Shown here: piece after piece, positions 26,701-34,254 of the stretch
Layout: each line of letters starts with the position of its first letter
Numbering within the stretch: position 1 is the first letter of the stretch
Assembly (NCBI RefSeq): GCF_020010905.1
Contig: NZ_JAGJBY010000002.1
Span: 4,650,001 to 4,714,000, forward strand
Length of the DNA: 64,000 nucleotides
Direction of reading: 5' to 3'
DNA from: Streptomyces acidiscabies
GTDB lineage: Bacteria > Actinomycetota > Actinomycetes > Streptomycetales > Streptomycetaceae
Notes under the pieces: generated by a model
What the model was told of the DNA's origin: nothing
Databases searched by the model: none
Seen by the model: the letters and a program-made list of their open reading frames with translations, nothing else
Program-made: the position numbers and the translations under genes

Positions 26701-27215
26701 CCTTGCCACAGCGCGTTCTCGGTGAAGGAACCGGTGCTGACCTGGAAGACCTGGTACCAGCCGGTCCGCGCGGAACCGGTCACCGTTCCCGTACCGGGGA
26801 TCAGATGCCCCAGGGTGTGTTCCAGGTTCTGCCTGCGTGCTTCGGTGGCCCCCCGGGGGAAGGCGTACGCCTCCGCCGCGAGTGGTTCGGTGCCGGTGAG
26901 CCGACCCCATGTGACCGGGCGCGGTGTCCGAAGCTCGAAGGGGTCGGCGCTGGACGCGCGCAGGAGGGCGAAGCCGTCCACCCCGGTCTCGCGGACGCCG
27001 CCGCTCAGCGCGACGACCTCGAACCGCACGGCCGGACTCGCCTGCCGGGCACCCTGCCGTGCCCCGGGCCGCAGCACCTGGACCTCGGCGCCGTCCCCGA
27101 CCTCGCCGACGCAGTGCGCGGCGGTGAGAACGAGCCGTGGCGCGACGAGATACCCGGAGGAGGTCCCGCGCGCCGAGCGGACGAACGCCACCCGCCGCAG
27201 ATCAGGGGAGTTCAC
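23793..27215 (-). CDS. Trypsin-like protease / P-loop NTPase (STAND-like) / TPR protein
   Basis: 1140 residues from the GTG at 27215, which has GGGAGG at proper distance; a GTG at 27224 overlaps that site. Residues 1-225 are a trypsin-like domain with His34 (VLTAAHC), Asp80 (GVDGFALL) and Ser174 (GASGAAVF). Residues ~260-600 are a P-loop NTPase with Walker A GDHSVGKT (293-300) and Walker B RLIVVDDAD (339-347). The rest is alpha-helical with tetratricopeptide-type repeats. This effector-switch-sensor layout matches predicted NTP-dependent conflict systems in which ligand binding by the repeats would unleash the protease. It overlaps the upstream Trypco2 gene by 14 bases. The trigger is unknown. 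Confidence 0.87.
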   Translation of the reverse strand: MNSPDLRRVAFVRSARGTSSGYLVAPRLVLTAAHCVGEVGDGAEVQVLRPGARQGARQASPAVRFEVVALSGGVRETGVDGFALLRASSADPFELRTPRPVTWGRLTGTEPLAAEAYAFPRGATEARRQNLEHTLGHLIPGTGTVTGSARTGWYQVFQVSTGSFTENALWQGASGAAVFSRGRLLGLICEYDACEAGRLKVIPVQLLSEQEEFLRLLTEEDARSMVIEPVWKGQEVLEPPYVDLADSSSAADLLLPQHKLVGFCGREKDLRELTQWCTTDSAPHSVALRLVSGDHSVGKTRLARELCARMAGRGWVAGPLNPLAKATDITRLMGLDEDRLIVVDDADGRIGELDALLRHRGGEGKVRILATTRYESRWWPAFQHRYGELAKKEPYRLLCLDAAEREDIYTKAYRTFLRRRAEPEGKSDRGLPQPSVNLADPDFASCLFVLILAMSDAHSFLHPEWDAQHGTTGSLPLPESLYEQALALEREDWIDNAERACLPRDPVLLDRVVAVSSLAFAGGRTRGEQETQAAERLRMVPDLRDATEEYRRRLVRYFQERIDGYGALRALRPARLAQHLVANTVRDFPELLCEALDVDPTRQPEAWARQALTTLQMVSATAFGDDASGRPSDPVVRGALRVAVERHASALIRLVRAALETTDATTGRSLAAALETVFDRPGDWEGEFAATAAREVEEKEPDALLNLAIILRKKAVAFYETQKPLSRETQFRWATENRQLSRVLADAGHRHEAHDPALQAVRQFNALTRLDDSYAYLLGKAHSLSNAGVRQREIGRCSDSLESAREAVRIYETLLHGHPDRSHHRYLSIAQCNLSESLAQAGRSREALQVATDALDLITTGLPAEPPQPPLRPWEIPEAEALAWRTLARRQADAEKFDDALVSADRAKDLYQRLRDSRSGWWERDFARALAVLGRCHGDARHWNESIKFLSEAVDRYAELEHLYQEAERPYHTAALRNLALAHLNKAHALGRDSWKEELDEGVRWADRARRHHDAMAPEEHHAERAHNAWTMGIKAALELALDNSSGARDLAGKALDILEQDARDDTWKQRRDRIRLTRVHGAALRACGEADAATEQFHKADRLQKSLNDAEPGQQLNGLTIPPVPPADWQRNHADGHPA

Positions 27216-27510
27216 GGAACTCACCTCCCGGATCGGAGATGAAGGCCGTCCCCTCCAGGCCCAGCCGGATCGTCATGCGCTGCGTCACGCTGTCGCCCCG
27301 GCCGGCGCCCGCCTGCGCGGTGACCAGCCAGAACCTCACCCCGCCGGAGGCCCGCGCATCCCTGACCACCTGCACGGTCGTCTCCAGCTCGATCCCCTCC
27401 ACCTGGAAGCGGGGGCCGCCGGTCCGTGCCCCCTCCCGCTGCGCGTCCTCCAGGGACCGGCGCAGCGCGGTGATCATCGACGCCAGATCGATCCGCTCGT
27501 TCTCGGACAC
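27202..27510 (-). CDS. Trypco2 (trypsin-co-occurring domain 2) protein
   Basis: 102 residues. IDLASMITALRRSLEDAQREG and FQVEGIELETTVQVVRDARASGGVRFWLV, ending in a short TQRMTIRLGLE strand, match the Trypco2 family as I remember it, a small domain linked to trypsin-NTPase genes. It immediately precedes and overlaps the protease gene, so the two proteins probably form one switch; Trypco2 may deliver the target or substrate to the protease. The upstream flavodoxin gene ends 32 bases away on the same strand, but functional linkage to it is doubtful. Confidence 0.82.
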   Translation of the reverse strand: MSENERIDLASMITALRRSLEDAQREGARTGGPRFQVEGIELETTVQVVRDARASGGVRFWLVTAQAGAGRGDSVTQRMTIRLGLEGTAFISDPGGEFRELP

Positions 27511-27542
27511 AGGCCCTCCTCGTACGGCTCACCCTCCGGCCG

Positions 27543-28064
27543 TCACCAGCCCGCAGGCCCCTGCCTCAGCTCATCGGCGATGCCGGACGCCCACTCCTCG
27601 ACGGCCTCCCAGTCCCGGTAGTCGCGGAACCGGCCGCCCATGAGGTGGAACAGCAGCCGCCCGGCGCGCGACAGCTGGTCGCGTGACACGACGCCGGAGA
27701 ACAGCCGGTGCTCCCGGTACGACAGGTCGCCGGGCAGCGCCGCGAGGATCAGCGGTGCCTCCTTCGGCCCCAGCCGCCGCCACGGCCCGCGCAGCGCGTC
27801 CGGCATCCCGACGCTGAACAGCCACACGGGCCGCGCGGCCAGGACGCCGAGGTTGTCGTACGCGAAGTCCCGCGCCGGCACCAGCCACGCCCGGCCGTGC
27901 ACGGCGCTGCCGAGGACGAACGCCCGGTACGCGTCGGCGTCGTCGACCGACTCCACCGGCCGGGCCTCGGCGCTCAGCCCCGCCGAGCACAGCCGGGACG
28001 CGATCCGCTCGGCGATCTCCCGCGTGGAGCCGTGCGCGGTCGCGTATCCCACGAGGACGTCCAT
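27543..28064 (-). CDS. Flavodoxin-domain protein (HemG-like)
   Basis: 173 residues from the ATG at 28064 (GGAGTGAGG upstream). The FMN-binding loop is GYATAHGSTREIAERIA, with the second loop VLGSAVHGRAWL. Length and sequence resemble the flavodoxin/menaquinone-dependent protoporphyrinogen dehydrogenase group. It would act as a small soluble redox carrier. Three palindromes of the DevR type lie 60-116 bases upstream, and just beyond them the inserted mobile DNA begins. Confidence 0.88.
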   Translation of the reverse strand: MDVLVGYATAHGSTREIAERIASRLCSAGLSAEARPVESVDDADAYRAFVLGSAVHGRAWLVPARDFAYDNLGVLAARPVWLFSVGMPDALRGPWRRLGPKEAPLILAALPGDLSYREHRLFSGVVSRDQLSRAGRLLFHLMGGRFRDYRDWEAVEEWASGIADELRQGPAGW

Positions 28065-28122
28065 GGCCTCACTCCATCCCTTGCCGAGACCACCCTGGGC
28101 CGTCGACGGCAGCGCCCGGCAG

Positions 28123-28180
28123 GGGCCGTACGGCCCTCTCCCGCCGTACGGAGGAACCCCGCGGAAGAGCCGTACGGACC
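28123..28180. promoter_or_regulatory. Three DevR-type sites before the flavodoxin gene
   Basis: The first site, 28123-28136, is a perfect GGGCCG-TA-CGGCCC. The second, 28141-28154, is CCGCCG-TA-CGGAGG. The third, 28167-28180, is GAGCCG-TA-CGGACC. Centres are 18 and 26 bp apart, and all share TA in the middle. The third site ends at the base where the sequence becomes AT-rich, so it marks the left limit of the ancestral island. Confidence 0.7.
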
Positions 28181-28260
28181 AATTATCTGTAGGAGCCATG
28201 TGGCCTCTGGCACATAGGTGTTGAGGGCTAATTCATATGTCTCTGAAAGGTATCCACTAG

Positions 28261-29286
28261 GTGTCTGTCACGTCTGGTACGTTCGCTATCACGCCTCCTC
28301 GGTACACGGCTGAACGCGCCGTCTCCCTCCGCGACGAATCCGTGTCATGGGTGGTGATCTCCTCGGAGTACGAGCTGCATGTGGAGGCGTGCGCCTACCT
28401 GGCGAGCCTTCGGATGGCGGACCGTTCGATCAACACCGAGCGCACGTACGCCCCTCGGGTCGCCTTGTACCTGTCGTACTGCGTCGATCACGGCCTGGAC
28501 TGGAAGAAGCCGGGTCTGCCGTGGCTGGCCCGGTTCCTGCATTGGCTGGTGGACGAGCCGCTTCCGGAGGAAGAAGACCGCGAACCAGATCATGACGACG
28601 GTCTGCGGGTTCTTGCAGTTCTGCTCCCAGCAGGGATGGGTGTTGGCCGAGACGGTCGCTCAGCTGTCCGAGCAGAAGTACCTGTCCTATCTGCCGCAGG
28701 GCTACGACCCGGGCGAGCAAGGGCAGTTCCGCACAGTGCGGACGAAGGCGATCAAGTTCGAGGTGGCGGTAGAGGGCTACGAGTGGTTGAACCCCGAGCA
28801 GTTCACAACCCTTATCGGGCTCACCCGGCATGCCAGGGACCGCTTCTTGGTGGCTTTGCTGGCCGGAACCGGCATCCGGATCGGTGAGGCACTGGGCCTG
28901 CGTCGAGAGGACATGCACTTCCTGTCGAACTCGGCTGGGCTCGGCTGCCAGGTCGCCGGTCCACACATCCATGTCCGGCGGCGACGCAACTCCAACGGGG
29001 CTCTGGCCAAGGCCCGTATGCCGCGGTGGATCCCGGTGACGACCGAGCTGGTGACGCTCTACGCGGACTACGTCTTCGAGCGGGACCAGGTCGCCGAGGC
29101 CGCCGAGGTCGACATGGTGTTAGTCAACCTCTTCAAGGCCCCGCTGGGCCGCGCGATGTGGTGAAGAACCTGATGGGGCACGTCGCGGAGTCGTCGATGG
29201 AGCCGTACGTCCACGCGACGGACGAGGACAAGCGGGAGGCCGTCGAACGCGTCGCGGCGATCCAGAAGGGCCAGGGCCTCGCGTGA
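28261..29286 (+). pseudogene. Tyrosine recombinase (first member of a Tn554-like trio), broken
   Basis: The coding frame starts near the GTG at 28261 (AYLASLRMADRSINTERTYA is the N-terminal core-binding domain). It shifts frame near 28565-28575 and resumes as KTANQIMTTVCGFLQFC. The first catalytic Arg region ATGIRIGEALGLRRED is intact. At about 29155, after NLFKAPLGRAM, the frame changes again and reappears as VVKNLMGHVAESSMEPYVHA. Compared with full family members, the piece between, which carries the HxxR catalytic box, is missing. It is therefore almost certainly inactive. The final Ala codon is followed directly by the next recombinase's GTG in a GTGA overlap. Confidence 0.88.
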
Positions 29287-31811
29287 ACGGGAATCTCGCG
29301 GAGGTCATCGACCTGCCTGCCCGGCCCGAACTCGACCTGAGCGCTTGGGCGGCCTGGCTGAAGTCGCAGTTGCTGGAGGACTGGCGGCAGGGTGAGTGGG
29401 ACGGCGGATCGTGGCTGTTCACCGGCGATCTCGACAGCGACAAGACGGTGGCATGGCCGTGCATCATCGACACGTGCCCGGTGGTCCACAAGTCCCGCAA
29501 CCGGCGGTGCAAGTCCTGCGAGGACCATTTCCGGCTCAGCGGGCTCACCGAGGAGGAATTCAGCGCCACCTACCGGCCGAGCCGGAACCGTGTCCACATG
29601 CGGGCGTCGCTCTGCACCGTCGAGCGCGATGGCGCACGATGCCAGCGCGAACTGCACTCCAAGGGCCTGTGTCGCGGCCACAGCATGCGGTGGATCAAGG
29701 CCAGCCGGGCGGCGGACAAACGTCGGCCGTTCGACGGGACGCTTGAGGAGTGGATCCGCGATGTCGCCGAACCGCTCGGCGCCTGGCCGGACTGCAACGT
29801 GGCCGGTTGCCCCCTTGAGCAGGTCACGCTCACGTCGGGGCTGTGCCGGATCCACTACCAGTGGTGGTCCAAGCACAAGGGGGCTGTCAAGGTCGCGGAC
29901 CTCGATGCCTGGATCGAGCATCAGACGTCCTACCTGGCCAGTCACCAGTTCTCGTTGGCACCGTTGAGCGACATCGCCAGGCTGGAGGTGCTCTACGCGC
30001 TTCAGCAGCGTGATCTGCGCACGCGGGTGATCCAGCCCTCCGTGATCCGCCCGGTGATCAGGGAACTGACCGGGGTGGGCTGTCTGTTGACCGCGAAGCC
30101 CGAGACGTTCTCTCCCGCCGGGTGGCATGAGGTGTCGAACCGCATGGCCTTGCTCCGGGACATCGCCTGGATCATCGAAAGAGGGCAGGAACAGTTCACG
30201 GGGATCAAGCCCACCGACAAGCTGATCTGGGACATGAGGGCGGTGAACGGACCGATCGGCCACCGTCCGGGGCGATCCGGGTCGGGCTCACGGTCGGTCA
30301 AGGTCGATTTCACGGTCATCAAGCAGCCGTGGCTGCGGGATGCGCTGATGGAGTGGGCCCGGTCCACCCAGCCGGACAGCAACCGCTTCCGCCGCCGCCT
30401 GGAGGCATGCGTCCTGACCTCCACCGTCCTGCACCGTCAGCCCGGCGGAGGGTTGGACCCGAGCCAGGCGCGGTTCGCCGATATGTCCTTGGTCGTGGCG
30501 GGCTTTCGCGCGATGACCAAGAAGGACGGAAATCTGTTTGCCGGCAAGCACCGGGCGGACTGCCTGTCCATGCTGCACAACGTCCTGGACTTCGGCCGCC
30601 GGGCCGGGCTGCTGAACGATCTGCACGGGACGTTCGGCCGGCACAAGTCGCTGCGGATCGTTCGCGAGGAGTCCAATGAGGACGAGATCGGCAAGGCCAT
30701 TCCCGAGTCGGTGATCCGCCAACTCGACGGCCGCCTGGACGGTTTCGACGTTGGCTTTCGCTACCGCGGCTATGCCGAGGCCGACATCGCGGCCATGTTC
30801 CAAGCGGTCTACCGGGTCCTTCGGGACACCGGCAGGCGGCCGTGGGAGGTGGTGAGCCTGAAGCGGAACTGCCTGGAGTTCGCGGGCAACGACATCTTCT
30901 TGATCTGGAACAACAACAAGGGCAAGCGGCTGAAACGGCGGCTCCCGATCACCCGGGACACCGCCGAGGACATCCAGCGCTGGGCCGCCCACCGCGACGG
31001 GCTGCTCACGCCCAAGCGGAGCGAGCCCTACCTGTTCCCCGCCATCTCCGATGACGGCAAGTACCCCCACCTGACGTCGAGTTATCTCGAGAGGGCGATG
31101 CGCCAGTGGGTGCAGCTCCTGGACAGAGTCGACTCGGAGGGGACTGGCCGGGACGGTTTGCCCGTCCCGTTCGACAAGGACAAGATCTTCCCCTATGCGT
31201 TCCGGCATTCCTACGCTCAGCGGCACGCGGACGCCAACGTCCCGATCGACGTGCTCAAAGAGCTCATGGACCACAAAAGCGCCGATACGACGGCCCGGTA
31301 CTACAAAGTGTCGTTGAAGCGGAAACTGGAGGCGGTCAAGACGATGCGCCTGCACGTCGTGGACCGGCACGGCAACCCCGCCCCGATGACGTCGAACAGA
31401 GCCTACGAGATGCGGTCGGTGGCGGTGCCGTTCGGCGGGTGTACCGAGCCGTCGAACGTCAAGGCGGGCGGGCATGCCTGCCCGATCCGATTCCAGTGCG
31501 CCGACTGCGGCTTCTACCGTCCCGACCCGTCGTACCTGGCCGCGATCGAGGACCAGATCCGGGACCTGAAGGCGGACAAGGAGACCGCACTGGCGATGGG
31601 CACGGACGAGTACGTGATCCGCAACCTGCAGGATCAGATCAACTCGTTCAAGAAGGTCGCCGCGAACATGCACGAGCAGATCGAGGCTCTGCCGGAGAAG
31701 GAGCGCGAAGAGCTGATGGAATCGGTGAAGGTCCTGCGCAAGAGCCGGGCGGCCAGGGGTCGCATGATGCTGCCGCTGACCGTGATCAGGCCGGGAGAGT
31801 CCAGCGCATGA
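29283..31811 (+). CDS. Large tyrosine recombinase (second trio member, TnpB-like)
   Basis: 842 residues starting at a GTG that overlaps the previous stop. The C-terminal half is a phage-integrase fold: catalytic Arg in RDTGRRPWEVVSLKRN, the FAFRHS-type box YAFRHSYAQRH, and LMDHKSADTTARYYKVS with the nucleophilic Tyr. The last ~130 residues include CPIRFQCADCGFYRPD, a cysteine motif typical of this family, and a coiled coil. The N-terminal part has cysteine clusters (CKSCEDHF, CRGHSMRW) that look zinc-binding. It appears intact, but its partner upstream is broken. Confidence 0.88.
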   Translation: MNGNLAEVIDLPARPELDLSAWAAWLKSQLLEDWRQGEWDGGSWLFTGDLDSDKTVAWPCIIDTCPVVHKSRNRRCKSCEDHFRLSGLTEEEFSATYRPSRNRVHMRASLCTVERDGARCQRELHSKGLCRGHSMRWIKASRAADKRRPFDGTLEEWIRDVAEPLGAWPDCNVAGCPLEQVTLTSGLCRIHYQWWSKHKGAVKVADLDAWIEHQTSYLASHQFSLAPLSDIARLEVLYALQQRDLRTRVIQPSVIRPVIRELTGVGCLLTAKPETFSPAGWHEVSNRMALLRDIAWIIERGQEQFTGIKPTDKLIWDMRAVNGPIGHRPGRSGSGSRSVKVDFTVIKQPWLRDALMEWARSTQPDSNRFRRRLEACVLTSTVLHRQPGGGLDPSQARFADMSLVVAGFRAMTKKDGNLFAGKHRADCLSMLHNVLDFGRRAGLLNDLHGTFGRHKSLRIVREESNEDEIGKAIPESVIRQLDGRLDGFDVGFRYRGYAEADIAAMFQAVYRVLRDTGRRPWEVVSLKRNCLEFAGNDIFLIWNNNKGKRLKRRLPITRDTAEDIQRWAAHRDGLLTPKRSEPYLFPAISDDGKYPHLTSSYLERAMRQWVQLLDRVDSEGTGRDGLPVPFDKDKIFPYAFRHSYAQRHADANVPIDVLKELMDHKSADTTARYYKVSLKRKLEAVKTMRLHVVDRHGNPAPMTSNRAYEMRSVAVPFGGCTEPSNVKAGGHACPIRFQCADCGFYRPDPSYLAAIEDQIRDLKADKETALAMGTDEYVIRNLQDQINSFKKVAANMHEQIEALPEKEREELMESVKVLRKSRAARGRMMLPLTVIRPGESSA

Positions 31812-31835
31812 CGGGCAAACGCTCCCCCCCGCGAG

Positions 31836-32381
31836 GTGCTGGCCGCGTCTCGCCAGAAGGACAGCCGGGACAAGCGGGCCAGGGTCCTGGCAGTTGTGGA
31901 CCAGATGGCGGCCCGCGGCGACACGGTCACCTTCGCGGCCGTCGCCAAGACGGCCAAGGTGTCGAACTGGCTGGTCTATGCCGAGGGCGTCCGCGAACAC
32001 ATCGAGGCCGCCCGCAAGAAACAGGCGGGACAGCCGCGCCGGGAGGCGCAGGCCGGCCTCTCATCGAGTACGGCAAGCCTGCGGACGGACCTGGAACTGT
32101 CCAAACAGCAGGTTGCCGCTCTGCGGGTCGAGCGGGGCCAGCTGAAGGCGGCGCTTCAGCGGCAGCTCGGTCAGCAGCTCGACCAGGTCGGGACCGCCGA
32201 CCTGGTGGTGAGAGTGGACGAGTTGACTCGCCAGCACGAGGAACTGACGGTCGAATGCGACACCTTGCGACGCGAAAAGGCCGAGCTGGAAGAACGACTG
32301 GCCGAGACCGAGGAGGACCTGGCGGCGGCCCGTTCCAGCCTCCGGCGGATGATCCGCAGTGAGGACGCCGGGCCGGAGTAG
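31836..32381 (+). CDS. DUF6262-type coiled-coil protein (third trio member, TnpC-like)
   Basis: 181 residues if read from the GTG at 31836. After an N-terminal HTH-like stretch (TFAAVAKTAKVSNWLVYAEG) the rest is a long coiled coil rich in Glu, Leu and Arg. Such proteins follow the two recombinases in Tn554-like trios. The expected natural start is the ATG at 31808 overlapping the previous gene, but a run of seven C at 31824-31830 puts it one base out of frame. Either the gene is frameshifted there or translation begins at 31836. Confidence 0.75.
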   Translation: MLAASRQKDSRDKRARVLAVVDQMAARGDTVTFAAVAKTAKVSNWLVYAEGVREHIEAARKKQAGQPRREAQAGLSSSTASLRTDLELSKQQVAALRVERGQLKAALQRQLGQQLDQVGTADLVVRVDELTRQHEELTVECDTLRREKAELEERLAETEEDLAAARSSLRRMIRSEDAGPE

Positions 32382-32425
32382 GACCCGTCAGGCCCACATC
32401 ATGGGCATCTGCGGGAACGGGCAGG

Positions 32426-32629
32426 TTAGGCGGTGACGGCGAGTTCGGCGCGGGTGCGGTGGATGAAGTCGCGGACGGCCGGCTCGCGCCGCCAGGGGGC
32501 GAGGGCGGTGTTGAACTCGCGGACGTAGTCCAGGGCCCGGCTGGACTGGACGCGGGCGAGGATGCCGACGGACCGGTGGCCCGGTTCGAGGCCGTGGTCG
32601 AGCTCGTTCTTCGGCGTCCACCCCAGCAT
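32426..32629 (-). pseudogene. C-terminal fragment of an XRE-family regulator
   Basis: 67 codons ending WRREPAVRDFIHRTRAEL, which resembles the C-terminal helical sensor region of actinobacterial XRE regulators. The HTH-bearing N-terminal part is absent, and upstream sequence in this frame has no recognisable homology. It lies between the recombinase trio and a DNA-ligase fragment, consistent with the scrambled nature of this region. Confidence 0.45.
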
Positions 32630-32737
32630 CGCTGTGAAGTACGTACAGGCCGCGCACCCGGACAAGGCCCTGCCCCGGATCCGCTGACCGGGGGGACACC
32701 GCTCCGCACCCACGGCACGCGGTGGAAGACGTCCACC

Positions 32738-32905
32738 ATGCCTTCGACCTGGTCCCTGCCGGATCCGATGCTCGCCACACCCACCTCCGATCCCATACTT
32801 TCTTCCGATCATGCGGCGGAGCCCAAGTGGGACGGCTACCGGGCACTCGTGGGCCGGTGGGCCGATGGCCGCGTGCTCCGTGTGCGACGCCGATCCGGAC
32901 AGGGC
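32738..32905 (+). pseudogene. N-terminal fragment of an ATP-dependent DNA ligase
   Basis: From an ATG at 32738 the frame reads WSLPDPMLATP and then AAEPKWDGYRALV, where the Lys of EPKWDGYR is the adenylated catalytic residue of ATP-dependent ligases. Similarity ends after RWADGRVLRVRRRSGQ, where the sequence passes into a TetR-like fragment in another frame. Only about 55 codons of a normally 300+ codon gene remain. Confidence 0.7.
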
Positions 32906-32910
32906 GCTGC

Positions 32911-33200
32911 ACGTGAGCAGGCTGATTCTGGACACGCCGGCCCTACTGGCCCGGTTCCTGGAGCGGCAGTCGCAGTGGCAGGCCGAGATGGTCGGCATCC
33001 TCGCCCGGCGCACGGGACTCGATCCCGACGTTGGCATGCGCCCCGCCCTCGCCGCCGACGTCGCCCTCACCGTGTACCAGACCGCGCTGCGCCGCTGGGT
33101 GGACAGCGACGGCACCAAGCCGATGGACGAGCTGGCCGACCAGGCTTTCGCGATGATCACCCCGGCCCTCGACCTCAGCACAGACCCGAACCGAACCCGC
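32911..33200 (+). pseudogene. C-terminal fragment of a TetR-family regulator
   Basis: The frame RLILDTPALLARFLERQSQ to DELADQAFAMITPALDLS matches the ligand-binding C-terminal domain of TetR regulators. The DNA-binding domain is missing, and the 5' edge abuts the DNA-ligase fragment, so this is a recombination joint. The frame stays open to 33533 without further homology. Confidence 0.6.
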
Positions 33201-33439
33201 CCTCGGCCCGGCCGGTGTCGGCCCCTATGCCGAGGCCGAGCGCCTCCAGCCGCTGCACTGTGCAACTCCTGCATGCCGGCGCTCCGTCGGGAGGACATCG
33301 ACAACCGCCGAAGTCGTGACGGCCGCACCCGGTCGGGCCGTGCCCACAGCGGGACGTGCCCTCCGTCCTGTGCCGCGTCCGCGCCCGTACGAGGATCCGC
33401 TCGTGTCCGGGGAAGCGACCTCACAGGGCATGGGCGTAC

Positions 33440-33471
33440 GGTGGCCGGCCCCGGTCTGGGGGCCGGCCACC
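33440..33471 (-). terminator. Terminator hairpin of the P450 operon
   Basis: Perfect 13-base arms (33440-33452 and 33459-33471) around a 6-base loop, 16 bases beyond the SDR stop codon at 33487. The position fits the end of the minus-strand P450-ferredoxin-reductase-SDR transcript. Confidence 0.75.
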
Positions 33472-33486
33472 GCATGGGTGGCTGGG

Positions 33487-34254
33487 TCAGACGGCCGACC
33501 AGCCGTTGTCGATGGGGAGCACGGCGCCGCTGATGTTGCTCGCCGCGTCCGAGGCGAGGAACACGATGGCCGCGGCGACTTCCTCCGCCGCGGCCAAGCG
33601 GCCCACGTTCTTTTGGTAGCGGCCTACGATCGAGGCGCCGTCGCCATCGAACGTGACGGTGTCGGTGATGTGGGTCCGGGTGCCGCCGGGGGCGATGGCG
33701 TTGACGCGGATGCCGCGGTCCCGGTACATGACCGCGGTCGACTTCGTCAGGCCGATGATCCCGTGCTTGGAGACGGTGTACGCGGTGCCGGCGGCGCTGC
33801 CGCGCAGAGCCGCCTCCGAGGCCGTGTTGACGATGGAGCCGTTGCCACGGGCCAGCATGTGGGGCAGGGCGGCGCGGGTGAGCAGGAACGGGGCGGTCAG
33901 GTTGATGCGGATGACCCGATCCCATTCCGCGTCGCTCACGTCGGCGGTGGCGGTCATGCGGTCCATGATTCCGGCGTTGTTGACGAGCACGCCGAGGTCG
34001 CCGAAGGACTCGACGGCGGTGGTGATGACCTCGTCGACCGTGCCCTGGTCGCTGAGGTCGCCGACGACCGTGCGGGCGGTGCCGCCGTTCGCCTCGATCT
34101 CCTTGGCGACGGCCTCGGCGCCGACCGGGTTGATGTCCGCGACAAGAACTTGGGCCCCCAGGCTCGCGAACCGCAGCGCGGTGGCGCGTCCGATGCCGGA
34201 CCCGGCGCCGGTGACGACGACGCCCCGTCCCTCGAAGTCGGTGGTGTCCCTCAT
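33487..34254 (-). CDS. SDR-family NAD(P)-dependent dehydrogenase
   Basis: 255 residues. Cofactor motif TGAGSGIG near residue 15, NNAG near 91, catalytic Ser in NTASEAA and YTVSK with the catalytic Tyr and Lys. It oxidises an alcohol or reduces a ketone. It is the last gene of the operon P450-ferredoxin-ferredoxin reductase-SDR; in analogous clusters (for example camphor use) the dehydrogenase oxidises the alcohol made by the P450. The start overlaps the reductase stop by 4 bases. Confidence 0.92.
   Translation of the reverse strand: MRDTTDFEGRGVVVTGAGSGIGRATALRFASLGAQVLVADINPVGAEAVAKEIEANGGTARTVVGDLSDQGTVDEVITTAVESFGDLGVLVNNAGIMDRMTATADVSDAEWDRVIRINLTAPFLLTRAALPHMLARGNGSIVNTASEAALRGSAAGTAYTVSKHGIIGLTKSTAVMYRDRGIRVNAIAPGGTRTHITDTVTFDGDGASIVGRYQKNVGRLAAAEEVAAAIVFLASDAASNISGAVLPIDNGWSAV

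Noticed and set aside
23793..27215. Secreted trypsin-like protease
   Set aside because: No signal peptide; the protease domain is fused to a P-loop NTPase and repeats, so it must act inside the cell.
28099..28110. GCCGTCGACGGC palindrome as another DevR site
   Set aside because: Lacks the G-triplet/C-triplet and the 2-base centre of the other sites; a chance GC palindrome is likely.
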